Below, piece after piece: positions 51,854-60,280 of a stretch of DNA of 64,000 nt. The position numbers and the translations under genes are program-made. Source of the DNA: Clostridium_AW malenominatum (lineage in GTDB: Bacteria > Bacillota > Clostridia > Clostridiales > Clostridiaceae). Numbering within the stretch: position 1 is the stretch's first letter; every line of letters starts with the position of its first letter. The notes under the pieces are model-generated. The model had not been told where the DNA came from, did not search any database, and saw only the letters and a program-made list of their open reading frames with translations. Where the stretch lies: positions 62,001 through 126,000 of the forward strand of contig NZ_BAAACF010000002.1 in the NCBI RefSeq assembly GCF_039521365.1, given 5' to 3'.

Positions 51854-52789
51854 TTATTTAACTAAGTTTAGTAAATTTAATATATTATCTCTAAATATAT
51901 TTTTGATTTCATCTTTTCCCATACCTAACTCTACGCAATCCTTCACTTGGTCATCAAAATATTTTTTCACAAAACCTCTTGGGAACCATTGTGAATCCGT
52001 TCCAAATATAATTCTATTAGGTCCTATAGTTTCATAGAACTTTTTAAACAAATCTCTTACAGTCAAATTATATGGCATCCATCTTGTCCACTGATTACTA
52101 CCAGAAGTATCTACATATACATTGGGACATACCCAAGCCAATTGTAATAGAGACTCTGTCTGTCCACATCCAAAATGAGGAATGATAAATGGTATATCTG
52201 GATGTGATCTTATTACATCATGAAGCACCATGGGATTTATATTATAATCATTGGCTATGCCACCTGCCCCTCCCAATATTCCAAAGTGTATAAGTATTGG
52301 TATCCTATGTTTTTCAGCTTTATTCCATAATGGTTCTAAAGATTCATCGTCTAACTTTCCATGAAGTCCTGGGGCTAAAATCTTATATCCCTTTAAACCT
52401 TCTTCAGTAATTGCTCTTTCTAATATCTCAGGAGAATTTTTTATAAAAGGGTTATGATGAGCATATCCTACAAATTTATCAGGATATTGCTTCACTATAC
52501 CACTTAAGGTTTCATTCCCTCCTCCTGTGAGAAAAATCATTTTTTCTATATTATTCTTCTCCATTTCATCAATCCATAATTTTGCAGTATCCTCTATCTT
52601 ATCTAAAGTTGGTAATGGTTCTGGAAAACCCCAAGCTTCTCTCCATTTTTCACTTTGATATTTATTCATTTGTTGTATTCTCTTGTATTTTTCTTCCCCA
52701 TACTTTTCTATATAGTCCTCTCTTATAGTGGTTATCTCATAGCCCTTTACATCAAAATGAACATGCGAGTCAACTATCTTAAAGTTCAT
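51854..52789 (-). CDS. Amidohydrolase_2-family metal-dependent hydrolase
   Basis: About 311 aa TIM barrel. The metal-binding HxH is in IVDSHVHFD. Later ligands are His in PILIHFGILGG, His in PFIIPHFGCGQ and Asp in IIFGTDSQWFPRG, in the usual order. The family includes lactonases, decarboxylases (ACMSD type) and amidases. The context, between importer and desulfidase genes, suggests it opens a ring or an amide of the imported compound. ATG 52789 has AGGAGG 7 bases upstream. Confidence 0.85.
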   Translation of the reverse strand: MNFKIVDSHVHFDVKGYEITTIREDYIEKYGEEKYKRIQQMNKYQSEKWREAWGFPEPLPTLDKIEDTAKLWIDEMEKNNIEKMIFLTGGGNETLSGIVKQYPDKFVGYAHHNPFIKNSPEILERAITEEGLKGYKILAPGLHGKLDDESLEPLWNKAEKHRIPILIHFGILGGAGGIANDYNINPMVLHDVIRSHPDIPFIIPHFGCGQTESLLQLAWVCPNVYVDTSGSNQWTRWMPYNLTVRDLFKKFYETIGPNRIIFGTDSQWFPRGFVKKYFDDQVKDCVELGMGKDEIKNIFRDNILNLLNLVK

Positions 52790-52804
52790 TTGCAATCCTC
52801 CTAA

Positions 52805-53620
52805 CTAACCTTTTAATCCTGTTAAATGTATTCCATCTATAATTCTCTTTTGGAATATAAAGAATACAATTAATATAGGTATTGTAGCTATTGTGGCTCC
52901 TGCCATAACTAAATTCCACTGATTATAAGCTTCTCCTGAAAAAAGTGCGAGTCCCACAGGTAGTGTGTATATATCTGGACTATCCACAGCAATTACAGGC
53001 CATAAAAATGCATTCCAGTTACCTAGAAAAGTGAATATTGCCAAAGCAGAGATAGCTGGCTTTACTAAAGGTACTGCTGCTCTCCAAAATATGCCGAACT
53101 CCGATAATCCATCTATTCTTGCTGCTTCAAGAAGGTCGTTTGGTACTCCCTCAAAGAATTGTTTCATTAAAAATATCCCAAAGGCTGAGGATAGCCCAGG
53201 AAATAATAAAGACCAGTAGCTATTAAACCATCCAAGTTCATTCACCATCATATACCATGGTATAATAAGCATTTCCGTTGGTACCATTAATGTAGATAAT
53301 ATTATTAAAAACAAGGCGTTCTTTCCTTTAAATTCAAGTTTAGCAAAAGCATATCCTACTAAGGTATCAAAGAATAGTACTGAAATTGTTGTAATAGAAG
53401 CTATAATGAAACTATTTTTAAACCAGGTTAAAAACTTAGTATTTTCTATTACATATTTATAAGCCTCAAGAGTAGTTCTTTTAGGTATGAGTGAGATATT
53501 GTATATATCAACTCCACTTTTCAAAGAAGTACTAAACATCCATAGAAATGGAAACACCATAGCTATTCCACCAATACAGAGGAATATTATAGTTGTAATT
53601 GGAATCCTTCTCTTATTCAT
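52805..53620 (-). CDS. Carbohydrate ABC transporter permease, MalG type
   Basis: 271 aa with six membrane helices and the EAA loop EAARIDGLSEFGIFWRAAVP (20 residues). It is the second permease of a CUT1 importer, paired with the gene at 53635. 15 bases to each neighbour show one operon. No ATPase gene is in the cluster; a shared MsmK/UgpC-type ATPase elsewhere is likely. Confidence 0.92.
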   Translation of the reverse strand: MNKRRIPITTIIFLCIGGIAMVFPFLWMFSTSLKSGVDIYNISLIPKRTTLEAYKYVIENTKFLTWFKNSFIIASITTISVLFFDTLVGYAFAKLEFKGKNALFLIILSTLMVPTEMLIIPWYMMVNELGWFNSYWSLLFPGLSSAFGIFLMKQFFEGVPNDLLEAARIDGLSEFGIFWRAAVPLVKPAISALAIFTFLGNWNAFLWPVIAVDSPDIYTLPVGLALFSGEAYNQWNLVMAGATIATIPILIVFFIFQKRIIDGIHLTGLKG

Positions 53621-53634
53621 ATATTTACCTCCTT

Positions 53635-54534
53635 CTAGTACTCAATTTTCTTTGTTAGGAATTTTAACTGAATAATAGTTATGAGTATTATTATTATAAA
53701 TAATATTACAGTTGCTGCACTAGCAAGTCCCATTTTATAATTGGTAAAGGCAAGCTGATATATATATAGAACCAAACTCAAAGTAGAATTTACTGGCCCT
53801 CCTGGATTCCCTTGCCCTCCTCCAGTTATATTGAATACCTGGGTAAATACCTGTAGTGTTTGAATGGTACCCATTACAACTAAATATATTACAGTAGAAT
53901 TTAAAAGAGGAAGGGTAATTTTCCAAAACTGGGTCCAATGACTTGCACCATCAATACTAGAAGCTTCATAGAAAGTTTGGGGAATTTGTTTAAGTCCAGC
54001 GATGAAGATTATCGTATTAAAGCCTATACTCTGCCAAATTACATTTGCAATTATAACGTAAATTGCTTGCTGAGTACTATCTAGGAAGGGCTGAGCAATT
54101 CCTCCAAAGGAAATTATAAGCTTATTTATAACTCCGCCCTGTTTCATAAACATCCATCTCCATACCCAAGCAACGGCAACAGTAGAAGTTACGTAAGGTA
54201 GAAAGTATATAGTTCTAAATATACTAGCTCCTTTAGTAAGTTTGTTGATTAAAAGAGCAATGCTTAAACTTATTGCAAGTTGAATAGGAACTCCTACAAA
54301 TACATACTTAACTGTATTTGACATTGCCTTTATAAATATCTTATCTTTAAATAAGATTTTAAAATTATCTAAAAATACAAAGGGTCTTTCTTGAGATAAC
54401 ATATCCCATTGATGTAGGCTTATGTTAAAAGCAAATAGTGTTGGTGCTATTCTTATTAATATAAAAAATAGCAATGGAAGTGAAATAAAAATATAAGCCC
54501 ACATGGCTTGTCTGCCCTTTACAGTTAATTTCAT
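53635..54534 (-). CDS. Carbohydrate ABC transporter permease, MalF type
   Basis: About 299 aa, six helices, EAA loop EASSIDGASHWTQFWKITLP (20 residues), and the CUT1 mark RTIYFLPYVTSTVAVAWVWR (20 residues). ATG 54534 is chosen for GGAGG 8-10 bases upstream; the frame continues upstream to 54564 without a ribosome site. An intercistronic hairpin separates it from the binding-protein gene. Confidence 0.92.
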   Translation of the reverse strand: MKLTVKGRQAMWAYIFISLPLLFFILIRIAPTLFAFNISLHQWDMLSQERPFVFLDNFKILFKDKIFIKAMSNTVKYVFVGVPIQLAISLSIALLINKLTKGASIFRTIYFLPYVTSTVAVAWVWRWMFMKQGGVINKLIISFGGIAQPFLDSTQQAIYVIIANVIWQSIGFNTIIFIAGLKQIPQTFYEASSIDGASHWTQFWKITLPLLNSTVIYLVVMGTIQTLQVFTQVFNITGGGQGNPGGPVNSTLSLVLYIYQLAFTNYKMGLASAATVILFIIIILITIIQLKFLTKKIEY

Positions 54535-54550
54535 ACCGTCATCCTCCTTG

Positions 54551-54586
54551 TATATAAACCCCATGTATTCACATGGGGTTTATATA
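54551..54586 (-). terminator. Intercistronic hairpin after the binding-protein gene
   Basis: TATATAAACCCCATGT (54551-54566) pairs perfectly with ACATGGGGTTTATATA (54571-54586). Such stems often protect or partly terminate the transcript so that the binding protein is made in excess over the permeases. Confidence 0.75.
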
Positions 54587-54591
54587 TATTA

Positions 54592-55893
54592 TTATTTCCA
54601 ATATTCATCAAGTATCTTTTGAACTTGAACTACGGCATCATCTAAGGCTTTCTTAGGATCTTGATTATTTAATAAAACTTGATCTATAGCATCGATTAAA
54701 GCTTTTCTATCCGCACCTTCATCAACATAGAAATAAGATTCTGCTACTGGTAACTGTTTAATAAATACTTCTAAGTTAGGAACTTTTAACATTTCTGGGT
54801 CATTTACTAATGATACTCTAGCACCAATTTCTCCAGTTTCCTTTGTCCACTCTTTCATAACCTCTGCTGATGTCAAGTATTGAAGAAATTTAACTGAAGC
54901 TTCTAGTTTTGCACCTTGAGCATTTCTAGTTATACCATTTGTCCAGAAAGAACCAAAGGATATTTGTTTTCCATTATGCTCTGGAAGTGGAGCTACTCCA
55001 TAATTTAAATTTGGCGCCTGTTTAGCTATACCACTTAAACGATAAGAACCATCTATGTGTAATGCAGCTTTTCCATTTATAAATGCTGTAGAGTCATCTG
55101 TGAAGAAGTTGTTTTCTCCAACCTTTTCTTTTCTTACTAAATCTACTAAAAATTCAAAAGCTTTATATCCATTTTCTGAAGCATTCCACAAAACTTTTTT
55201 ATTATCGTCACTTATAGGTTGTTGTCCAAATTGAGTAAGTAATATTGGTCTAAACCAGCTATGAAGTTGTCCTGTTGGTTGGAATGTCAATCCTTCTATT
55301 TCAAGATTTCCATCTTTTCTTAATGTACATTTCTTCGCCATTTCCACCAATTCCTTTAAATCCTTTGGTGGGGTTTCTGGGTCTAAACCATTTGCTTTAA
55401 ATATATCTTTATTCCAAAAGAGGGCCATGGTTCTTACGGCAGTTGGTACTGCATAATATTTGCCATCCAGTTTATTAACCTTTACCATTGGAGCAAATTC
55501 TTTTTCAATCATGTCTGCTGGAAAGTCTTTTTCAGGAAGTTGTTGTAGTGCATTTGCCTTTACAAACTTAGGAAGCCAACCATAATATAAATTTATTATA
55601 TCTGGTCCTGTTCCAGTAGATACTGCTGCTGTAACTTTTTGCTGATACGCATCGTAAGGAAAGTGTTTTTGAACTACCTTAATATTAGGATTTTTATTTT
55701 GGAAATCCTCAATCAATTTATCCATTAGCTTAACTTTAGGTTCATAGAAATACTGCCAGTATTCGATAGTAACTTGCTCATTTTCTTTTTTAGGGTTGTT
55801 GGCCTCTTTGCTCTTAGAGTTACTGCATCCAGTAAATGCTAATGAAACTGTCATTATCCCAGTTAGAAGAATTGATAATACTTTTTTATTCAT
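54592..55893 (-). CDS. Carbohydrate ABC transporter substrate-binding lipoprotein
   Basis: 433 aa, family-1 (MalE-like) extracellular solute-binding protein. The lipobox is LAFTGCSN, so the mature protein is anchored by its Cys. Typical regions include VSTGTGPDIINLYYGW and ITRNAQGAKLEASVKFLQYL (20 residues). It delivers the ligand to the MalF/MalG permeases downstream. The ligand is unknown. Own promoter on the minus strand: TTAACT, 17 bases, TATAAT, overlapped by a XylR-like palindrome. Confidence 0.92.
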   Translation of the reverse strand: MNKKVLSILLTGIMTVSLAFTGCSNSKSKEANNPKKENEQVTIEYWQYFYEPKVKLMDKLIEDFQNKNPNIKVVQKHFPYDAYQQKVTAAVSTGTGPDIINLYYGWLPKFVKANALQQLPEKDFPADMIEKEFAPMVKVNKLDGKYYAVPTAVRTMALFWNKDIFKANGLDPETPPKDLKELVEMAKKCTLRKDGNLEIEGLTFQPTGQLHSWFRPILLTQFGQQPISDDNKKVLWNASENGYKAFEFLVDLVRKEKVGENNFFTDDSTAFINGKAALHIDGSYRLSGIAKQAPNLNYGVAPLPEHNGKQISFGSFWTNGITRNAQGAKLEASVKFLQYLTSAEVMKEWTKETGEIGARVSLVNDPEMLKVPNLEVFIKQLPVAESYFYVDEGADRKALIDAIDQVLLNNQDPKKALDDAVVQVQKILDEYWK

Positions 55894-55923
55894 TTTTTAC
55901 CTCCTAAAATTATATAATAAATT

Positions 55924-55960
55924 ATTATAGACCTGTTAGTTTGTTAAGTTAACTTACTAA
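55924..55960 (-). promoter_or_regulatory. Promoter and ROK/XylR-like operator of the binding-protein gene
   Basis: TTAGTTTGTTAA (55936-55947) and TTAACTTACTAA (55949-55960) form an inverted repeat with ten of twelve positions matching. It covers the -35 (TTAACT, complement of 55947-55952); TATAAT (complement of 55924-55929) follows at 17 bases. The operator also covers the stop codon of the ROK kinase. Confidence 0.6.
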
Positions 55961-56844
55961 CTTTGTAAAAAAACTAATTGAGCGCTTCCCATAGCTCCGC
56001 CATATTGTCCAGTTTTACTAAGTTCTATTGATGTACTAAATGGAATAAGTTTATTTACATTTTTGCTAACCTGATATATAAACTCTTCTCCTTCGTTTGC
56101 CATTCCTCCTCCTATAACAATTTTTCCAGGATTTATAATGCAGCTTATAGCTCCTATGCCTAATCCTAAATAATTATATATCTCTTCTACCACCTCTAAG
56201 GCTACTTTCTCTCCTTTCCTTGCCCTTTCAAATATTTCCTTGCATCCTAAAGTTCTTCCTGTCTTTAACTTATACTTTATTCCTACCGAACTAGCCGAAG
56301 CATTACTCTCAAAATACCCAAAATCCTCCGTTGAATATTGCCGGTTATAAGCATCTAGTCCTAATGGTAAATATCCAACTTCACCTGATTCAAAGGTATT
56401 CCCCCTATAAATACTGTTGTTTATATAAATGCCACATCCTATTCCTGTACCTATAGTTATCATAACGAAATCTTTAAAATTCTTTGTACACCCAAAATAC
56501 TTCTCTGCAATGGTCCATGAATTAACATCATTTTCAATGATAGTTTTTATTTTAAATTTATTTTCTATATGCTTTTTTAAATATACATCTTTCCATGATA
56601 ATGCTGGACATACAATTACTTTTCCTTCTTCATTATCTACAATTCCAGGTACTCCGATTCCAATACCTTCTATTTCATTGCCACAATAATCTAGTAATTC
56701 TTGAATAATTCCCTCAATATTTTTCATGTAATCCTTTTCATGATAATTGCTTTTTCTCTCATAACTACTTAGTATATTTCCATCATTATCTATTACCACC
56801 CCCTTAATATTAGTTCCTCCAATATCAAGCCCAACGCTTCTCAA
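55957..56844 (-). CDS. ROK-family sugar kinase
   Basis: 295 aa, no DNA-binding domain. The ATP loop LDIGGTNIKGVVID and catalytic Asp106 (IIENDVNSW) are intact, so it should phosphorylate a sugar. The zinc motif CxCGxxGC usual in ROK kinases is missing; the region reads YSTEDFGYFESNASASS, matching the ROK regulator of this cluster. First gene of the cluster. Start is TTG 56844 with AGGAGG 7 bases upstream. It probably phosphorylates the sugar part of the imported compound. Confidence 0.9.
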   Translation of the reverse strand: MRSVGLDIGGTNIKGVVIDNDGNILSSYERKSNYHEKDYMKNIEGIIQELLDYCGNEIEGIGIGVPGIVDNEEGKVIVCPALSWKDVYLKKHIENKFKIKTIIENDVNSWTIAEKYFGCTKNFKDFVMITIGTGIGCGIYINNSIYRGNTFESGEVGYLPLGLDAYNRQYSTEDFGYFESNASASSVGIKYKLKTGRTLGCKEIFERARKGEKVALEVVEEIYNYLGLGIGAISCIINPGKIVIGGGMANEGEEFIYQVSKNVNKLIPFSTSIELSKTGQYGGAMGSAQLVFLQS

Positions 56845-56857
56845 GTTTTTACCTCCT

Positions 56858-56901
56858 AATTAGTTAGTTTACATTGTGAACTATCTCTCTAACTAATTAT
56901 A
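56858..56901 (-). promoter_or_regulatory. Promoter and ROK-type operator of the kinase gene
   Basis: AATTAGTTAG (56858-56867) and CTAACTAATT (56889-56898) are perfect inverted arms. Between them TAGTTTAC and GTGAACTA-like arms form a second dyad. A minus-strand TATAAT (complement of 56896-56901) overlaps the outer arm; the -35 is weak. The layout fits repression just downstream of the -10. Confidence 0.5.
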
Positions 56902-56993
56902 TTCGTCAGATTTCAAAAAATTCCTTCTATTGTTTTTAAAATATTTAAACTTTTCAAAAAATATAGAAGGGAAATTTGTATTTTAATTTCAAT

Positions 56994-57034
56994 AAAAAAG
57001 AGGCTTATAGAATATTCTATAAACCTCTCTTTTA
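56994..57034 (-). terminator. Terminator after the DUF1858 gene
   Basis: AGAGG and TTATAG (56999-57010) pair with CTATAA and CCTCT (57017-57028) with one A-C mismatch, flanked by A and T runs. Confidence 0.7.
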
Positions 57035-57220
57035 TTATTTATTTAATGCTTCTAATAACTTAGCTAAGTCAAGTCCGTGAACCATTGCCGCTTGTTCAAT
57101 AGTTTCCCCTTGAGCTGATGGGCAGAATACACAACCCATTCCGAAGCTAGCTAAAACTTCTGCTGCTTCTGGCTTTATTCTCATAGCTTCACCTATAGTC
57201 ATATCTTTATTTATTTGCAT
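57035..57220 (-). CDS. DUF1858 small disulfide-type protein
   Basis: About 61 aa. The DUF1858 mark is MTIGEAMRIKPEAAEVLASF (20 residues) followed by GMGCVFCPSAQGETIEQA with a CxxC pair. This small domain occurs alone or fused to hybrid-cluster proteins and redox enzymes; a role in cysteine redox or metal binding is likely but untested. ATG 57220 is preferred over TTG 57229, on spacing to AGGAGAGG. Monocistronic. Confidence 0.85.
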   Translation of the reverse strand: MQINKDMTIGEAMRIKPEAAEVLASFGMGCVFCPSAQGETIEQAAMVHGLDLAKLLEALNK

Positions 57221-57378
57221 AATTTTCAACCTCTCCTTTGGTTAATATTTATAGTTAATAAACTGTATTGATTTAGTATACTTTATTAACTATATTATAA
57301 TTTAAAATTTATTATGTTTCAAGTATATCTTTATTATCTACTCTATTCAATATACAATACCTATAAAATCAACTTTTT

Positions 57379-58785
57379 TTACATTTTGCTTGCTATATCC
57401 CTAGCAACAACAACTCCCGTTACTGAAGCCTGCATAAGCCCTCTTGTTATTCCCGCTCCATCGCCTATGGTATATAGATTCCTTACAGAAGTTTCAAATC
57501 TATTATTTGTTTCAAATTTACTAGAATAAAACTTTACTTCTACACCATATAATAAGGTATTTTTGCTATAAAGCCCTGGTGCAATTTTATCAAAAGCTTT
57601 TAAGGCTTCAACTATTGAAGTCAAATGTCTTTGAGGAAGAACAAAACTTAAGTCTCCTGGCACTGCATAGGATAGTGTTGGTATGGTAGTTGATTTTTTT
57701 AATCTTGAAGAATCAGTTCTTCTTCCATTTAATAAATCACCCAATCTTTGAACCATTATTCCTCCACCTGTTAACATGTTTCCTAATTGCGCAATATATT
57801 TACCATAATCTATTGGTTGATTAAACGGTTCTGTAAATGTTGTAGATACTAGTACAGCAAAATTTGTATAGTCTGTTCTTAGTTCTTTTTCTGAATAGCT
57901 ATGGCCATTAACTACTGCTATATTTCCATCATAATGCTCTTCTGAAACAACTCCACCAGGATTCATACAAAAGGTTCTTACTTTATTTTCAAAAGTATCT
58001 GAGTAATACACAAGCTTTGCTTCGTATAAATCCTTAGTTAAATGATCCATTACAGAGTTAGGTACTTCCACTCTAACTCCTATGTCTACTGCATTATTAG
58101 TAGTTTTTAAGCTGTTCTTTTTAGCCTGTTCAGTAAGCCACTCAGCTCCACCTCTTCCTGGTGCTGCTATTACATAATCTGCTTTTATTTCTTTTTTACC
58201 TTCTTTGTTTTGTAAAACTATTCCTTTAACTTCCTTTTCTTCTATAATAAATTCTTTCACTTCTGTTAGTTCACTAAAATGGGTATTTGTATTATTTATA
58301 AGATGATGATACATATCTCTTAGGACATTGTAGGCAAGTTCTGTTCCTAAATGCCTAACTGGACATTCTACAAGACGAATATTATGTTTACTAGCTTCAT
58401 ATTTTATTTTATCTGTTTTCTCAGTATTTAATCCATACACCTTTTCATTTGCACCAAATTCTAAATATATATCATCACAATATTTTATAAGTTTATTACA
58501 TTCTTCTTCCGAAAAATACTCTAATATTCTTCCCCCAACTTCTGGACTTAAAGAAAGCTTACCATCTGAAAAAGCACCTGCACCCGACCAACCAAAGGTT
58601 ATGCCACAAGGCTCACAGTTTACACACTTTCCTATAGTTCTAGCAGGGCACTTTCTTCTGTCTATACTTCTTCCTTTATCTATTATTAATATACTTGCTT
58701 CTGGCTTTAATTTAGTTGTTTCTAAAGCGGTAAATATACCTGCTGGACCAGCTCCTATAATTATTAAATCATATTTATTATTCAT
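57379..58785 (-). CDS. FAD-dependent dehydrogenase (COG2509 type)
   Basis: 468 aa. N-terminal FAD fold IIIGAGPAGIFTALE, a Cys-rich stretch RKCPARTIGKCVNCEPCGIT that may bind metal or form disulfides, FGWSGAGAFSDGKLSLS, and a C-terminal LYTIGDGAGITRGLMQASVT (20 residues). These proteins are found widely in anaerobes; reaction unknown. Start ATG 58785 with AGGAGGGG upstream. It stands alone, divergent from pgsA. Confidence 0.88.
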   Translation of the reverse strand: MNNKYDLIIIGAGPAGIFTALETTKLKPEASILIIDKGRSIDRRKCPARTIGKCVNCEPCGITFGWSGAGAFSDGKLSLSPEVGGRILEYFSEEECNKLIKYCDDIYLEFGANEKVYGLNTEKTDKIKYEASKHNIRLVECPVRHLGTELAYNVLRDMYHHLINNTNTHFSELTEVKEFIIEEKEVKGIVLQNKEGKKEIKADYVIAAPGRGGAEWLTEQAKKNSLKTTNNAVDIGVRVEVPNSVMDHLTKDLYEAKLVYYSDTFENKVRTFCMNPGGVVSEEHYDGNIAVVNGHSYSEKELRTDYTNFAVLVSTTFTEPFNQPIDYGKYIAQLGNMLTGGGIMVQRLGDLLNGRRTDSSRLKKSTTIPTLSYAVPGDLSFVLPQRHLTSIVEALKAFDKIAPGLYSKNTLLYGVEVKFYSSKFETNNRFETSVRNLYTIGDGAGITRGLMQASVTGVVVARDIASKM

Positions 58786-58986
58786 TTTATCCCCTCCTGT
58801 AATATGGTAGCAAAAATAACTTTTTCAGTCAACAAAAATGCGAATATTATTTATTTATTTTTATTTATGATTCGTTTAATTTAAAGTTTATTTTACAAAT
58901 TTAATTATTATATTATACTTAATATATACCAACTTATTACTTTTAATAATATAATATATTGATATATAAATTTAGGAGAGGTTTTT

Positions 58987-59493
58987 ATGAATATTCCAAA
59001 CATCTTAACTTTATTTAGAATATTTTTAATACCAGTATTTATTTTATTATTTTTTTCTGATATTAATAATGGCGCCCTTTATTCTTTCATTGTATTTTTT
59101 ACTGCAGGAATTACAGATGTATTAGATGGATATCTAGCAAGAAAGTATAATATAGTAACTAAATGGGGTATAGTTTTAGATCCTCTAGCGGATAAACTTA
59201 TGCTTATTACCGTTTTAAGTTGTTTAGCTATAAAGAAAACTATTACTTTTTTGCCTTTATTAATTGTTACTGTTAAAGAATTATCTATGATAATTGCTGG
59301 TGCAATTCTTTATAACAAGGACTTTATAATACCTTCGAATATTTTTGGTAAAGTTGCTACATTTATGTTTTATTTGGCTATTCTTGTAATTTCCTTTGGC
59401 CAAAAGTATGGTTCCTATATTTTAGATATTGCTATTGTTAGCGCTATCATTGCTTTGTTTAACTATATATTTTATTACTTAAAACAAAAATAG
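58987..59493 (+). CDS. pgsA: CDP-alcohol phosphatidyltransferase, probable phosphatidylglycerophosphate synthase
   Basis: 168 aa with four to five membrane helices. The CDP-alcohol phosphotransferase motif is complete: TDVLDGYLARKYN then GIVLDPLADKLM (DG-x2-AR-x8-G-x3-D-x3-D). It makes phosphatidylglycerophosphate from CDP-diacylglycerol and glycerol-3-phosphate; use of another alcohol cannot be excluded. AGGAGAGG precedes ATG 58987. Confidence 0.85.
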   Translation: MNIPNILTLFRIFLIPVFILLFFSDINNGALYSFIVFFTAGITDVLDGYLARKYNIVTKWGIVLDPLADKLMLITVLSCLAIKKTITFLPLLIVTVKELSMIIAGAILYNKDFIIPSNIFGKVATFMFYLAILVISFGQKYGSYILDIAIVSAIIALFNYIFYYLKQK

Positions 59494-59517
59494 GGTCACC
59501 ATTTTAAGTGTCCCTAT
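59489..59517. terminator. Terminator between pgsA and the DUF3006 gene
   Basis: AATAGGGTCAC (59489-59499) pairs with GTGTCCCTATT (59508-59517) with one mismatch; it overlaps both stop regions. Confidence 0.6.
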
Positions 59518-59723
59518 TACTCATCCCATAAATCTCTTGTTAGTTCTTCAATAGTCTTCTTTCTATTTTCAGTTTCATCTCTGTCTATAGATATGTCTAT
59601 GATTAACACATCTCCTTCTCTTGCGTCCTTAGGAATTAATTGAAAAGGTATATTAACCATAGCACCTTCTTCCAATTCTATTACGACATATTTATCCTCT
59701 ATCCTATCTATTACACCTTTCAT
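59517..59723 (-). CDS. DUF3006 domain protein
   Basis: About 68 aa. It opens with the DUF3006 pattern MKGVIDRIEDKYVVIELEEG, a small beta-rich domain found in Firmicutes, often beside cell-wall or beta-lactamase-fold proteins. Function unknown, no signal peptide. ATG 59723 follows GGAGGT. It lies 4-19 bases after the ACT-domain gene and is probably co-transcribed. Confidence 0.82.
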   Translation of the reverse strand: MKGVIDRIEDKYVVIELEEGAMVNIPFQLIPKDAREGDVLIIDISIDRDETENRKKTIEELTRDLWDE

Positions 59724-59742
59724 AAAGCTTACCTCCACCTTT

Positions 59743-60180
59743 TTAGTCCATGGCTACTAGCTCTAATTTAACTACATGATCCATATCCTTTATTTCATCC
59801 AGCAATTTATTAAATTCAATTTCTAGATGTGAAATATCAAAGGTTATATTCACATTAGCAGAGTTGTTTATAGGTATCTCCTGGTTAATCGTTAGAATAT
59901 TTCCTTTGTAGTAAGCTATTTTATCTAATATTTTAGATAAAATACCTGGCTCATGGTCTAAGGTAAGTGCTACTATAACTTTATGATTATTCATACTACC
60001 AGTAACAGTGAATACAAAGTCTTTATATTTGTAATAAGTACTTCTGCTTATTCCTACTATTTTTACTGCTTCGGTTATTTCTTTTATTTTACCTGTTTTC
60101 ATTAATTCTTTTACTTCAATAACTTTTTCAAAAATCTCAGGCAATACAGTAGTATGTATCATCAAAAACCTATCTTTCAT
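59743..60180 (-). CDS. pheB: ACT domain protein, PheB type (UPF0735)
   Basis: 145 aa. An N-terminal helix-turn-helix-like part (EAVKIVGISRSTYYKYKDFV, 20 residues) is followed by an ACT domain (VIVALTLDHEPGILSKILDK). PheB proteins are placed near homoserine or phenylalanine genes in Bacillus and may sense an amino acid. Ligand unknown. GGGGTGG precedes ATG 60180. Confidence 0.88.
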   Translation of the reverse strand: MKDRFLMIHTTVLPEIFEKVIEVKELMKTGKIKEITEAVKIVGISRSTYYKYKDFVFTVTGSMNNHKVIVALTLDHEPGILSKILDKIAYYKGNILTINQEIPINNSANVNITFDISHLEIEFNKLLDEIKDMDHVVKLELVAMD

Positions 60181-60280
60181 ATAACCACCCCATATTATTA
60201 AATCACATACTTATATGCCTAATAGTAACACACTTATTATATATATACAACTGTCCTTCTATGGATTACACGCTATTTTT

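Noticed and set aside
55957..56844. Calling the ROK kinase glucokinase (glcK)
   Set aside because: The CxCGxxGC zinc motif of ROK glucokinases is missing, so the substrate cannot be assumed to be glucose.
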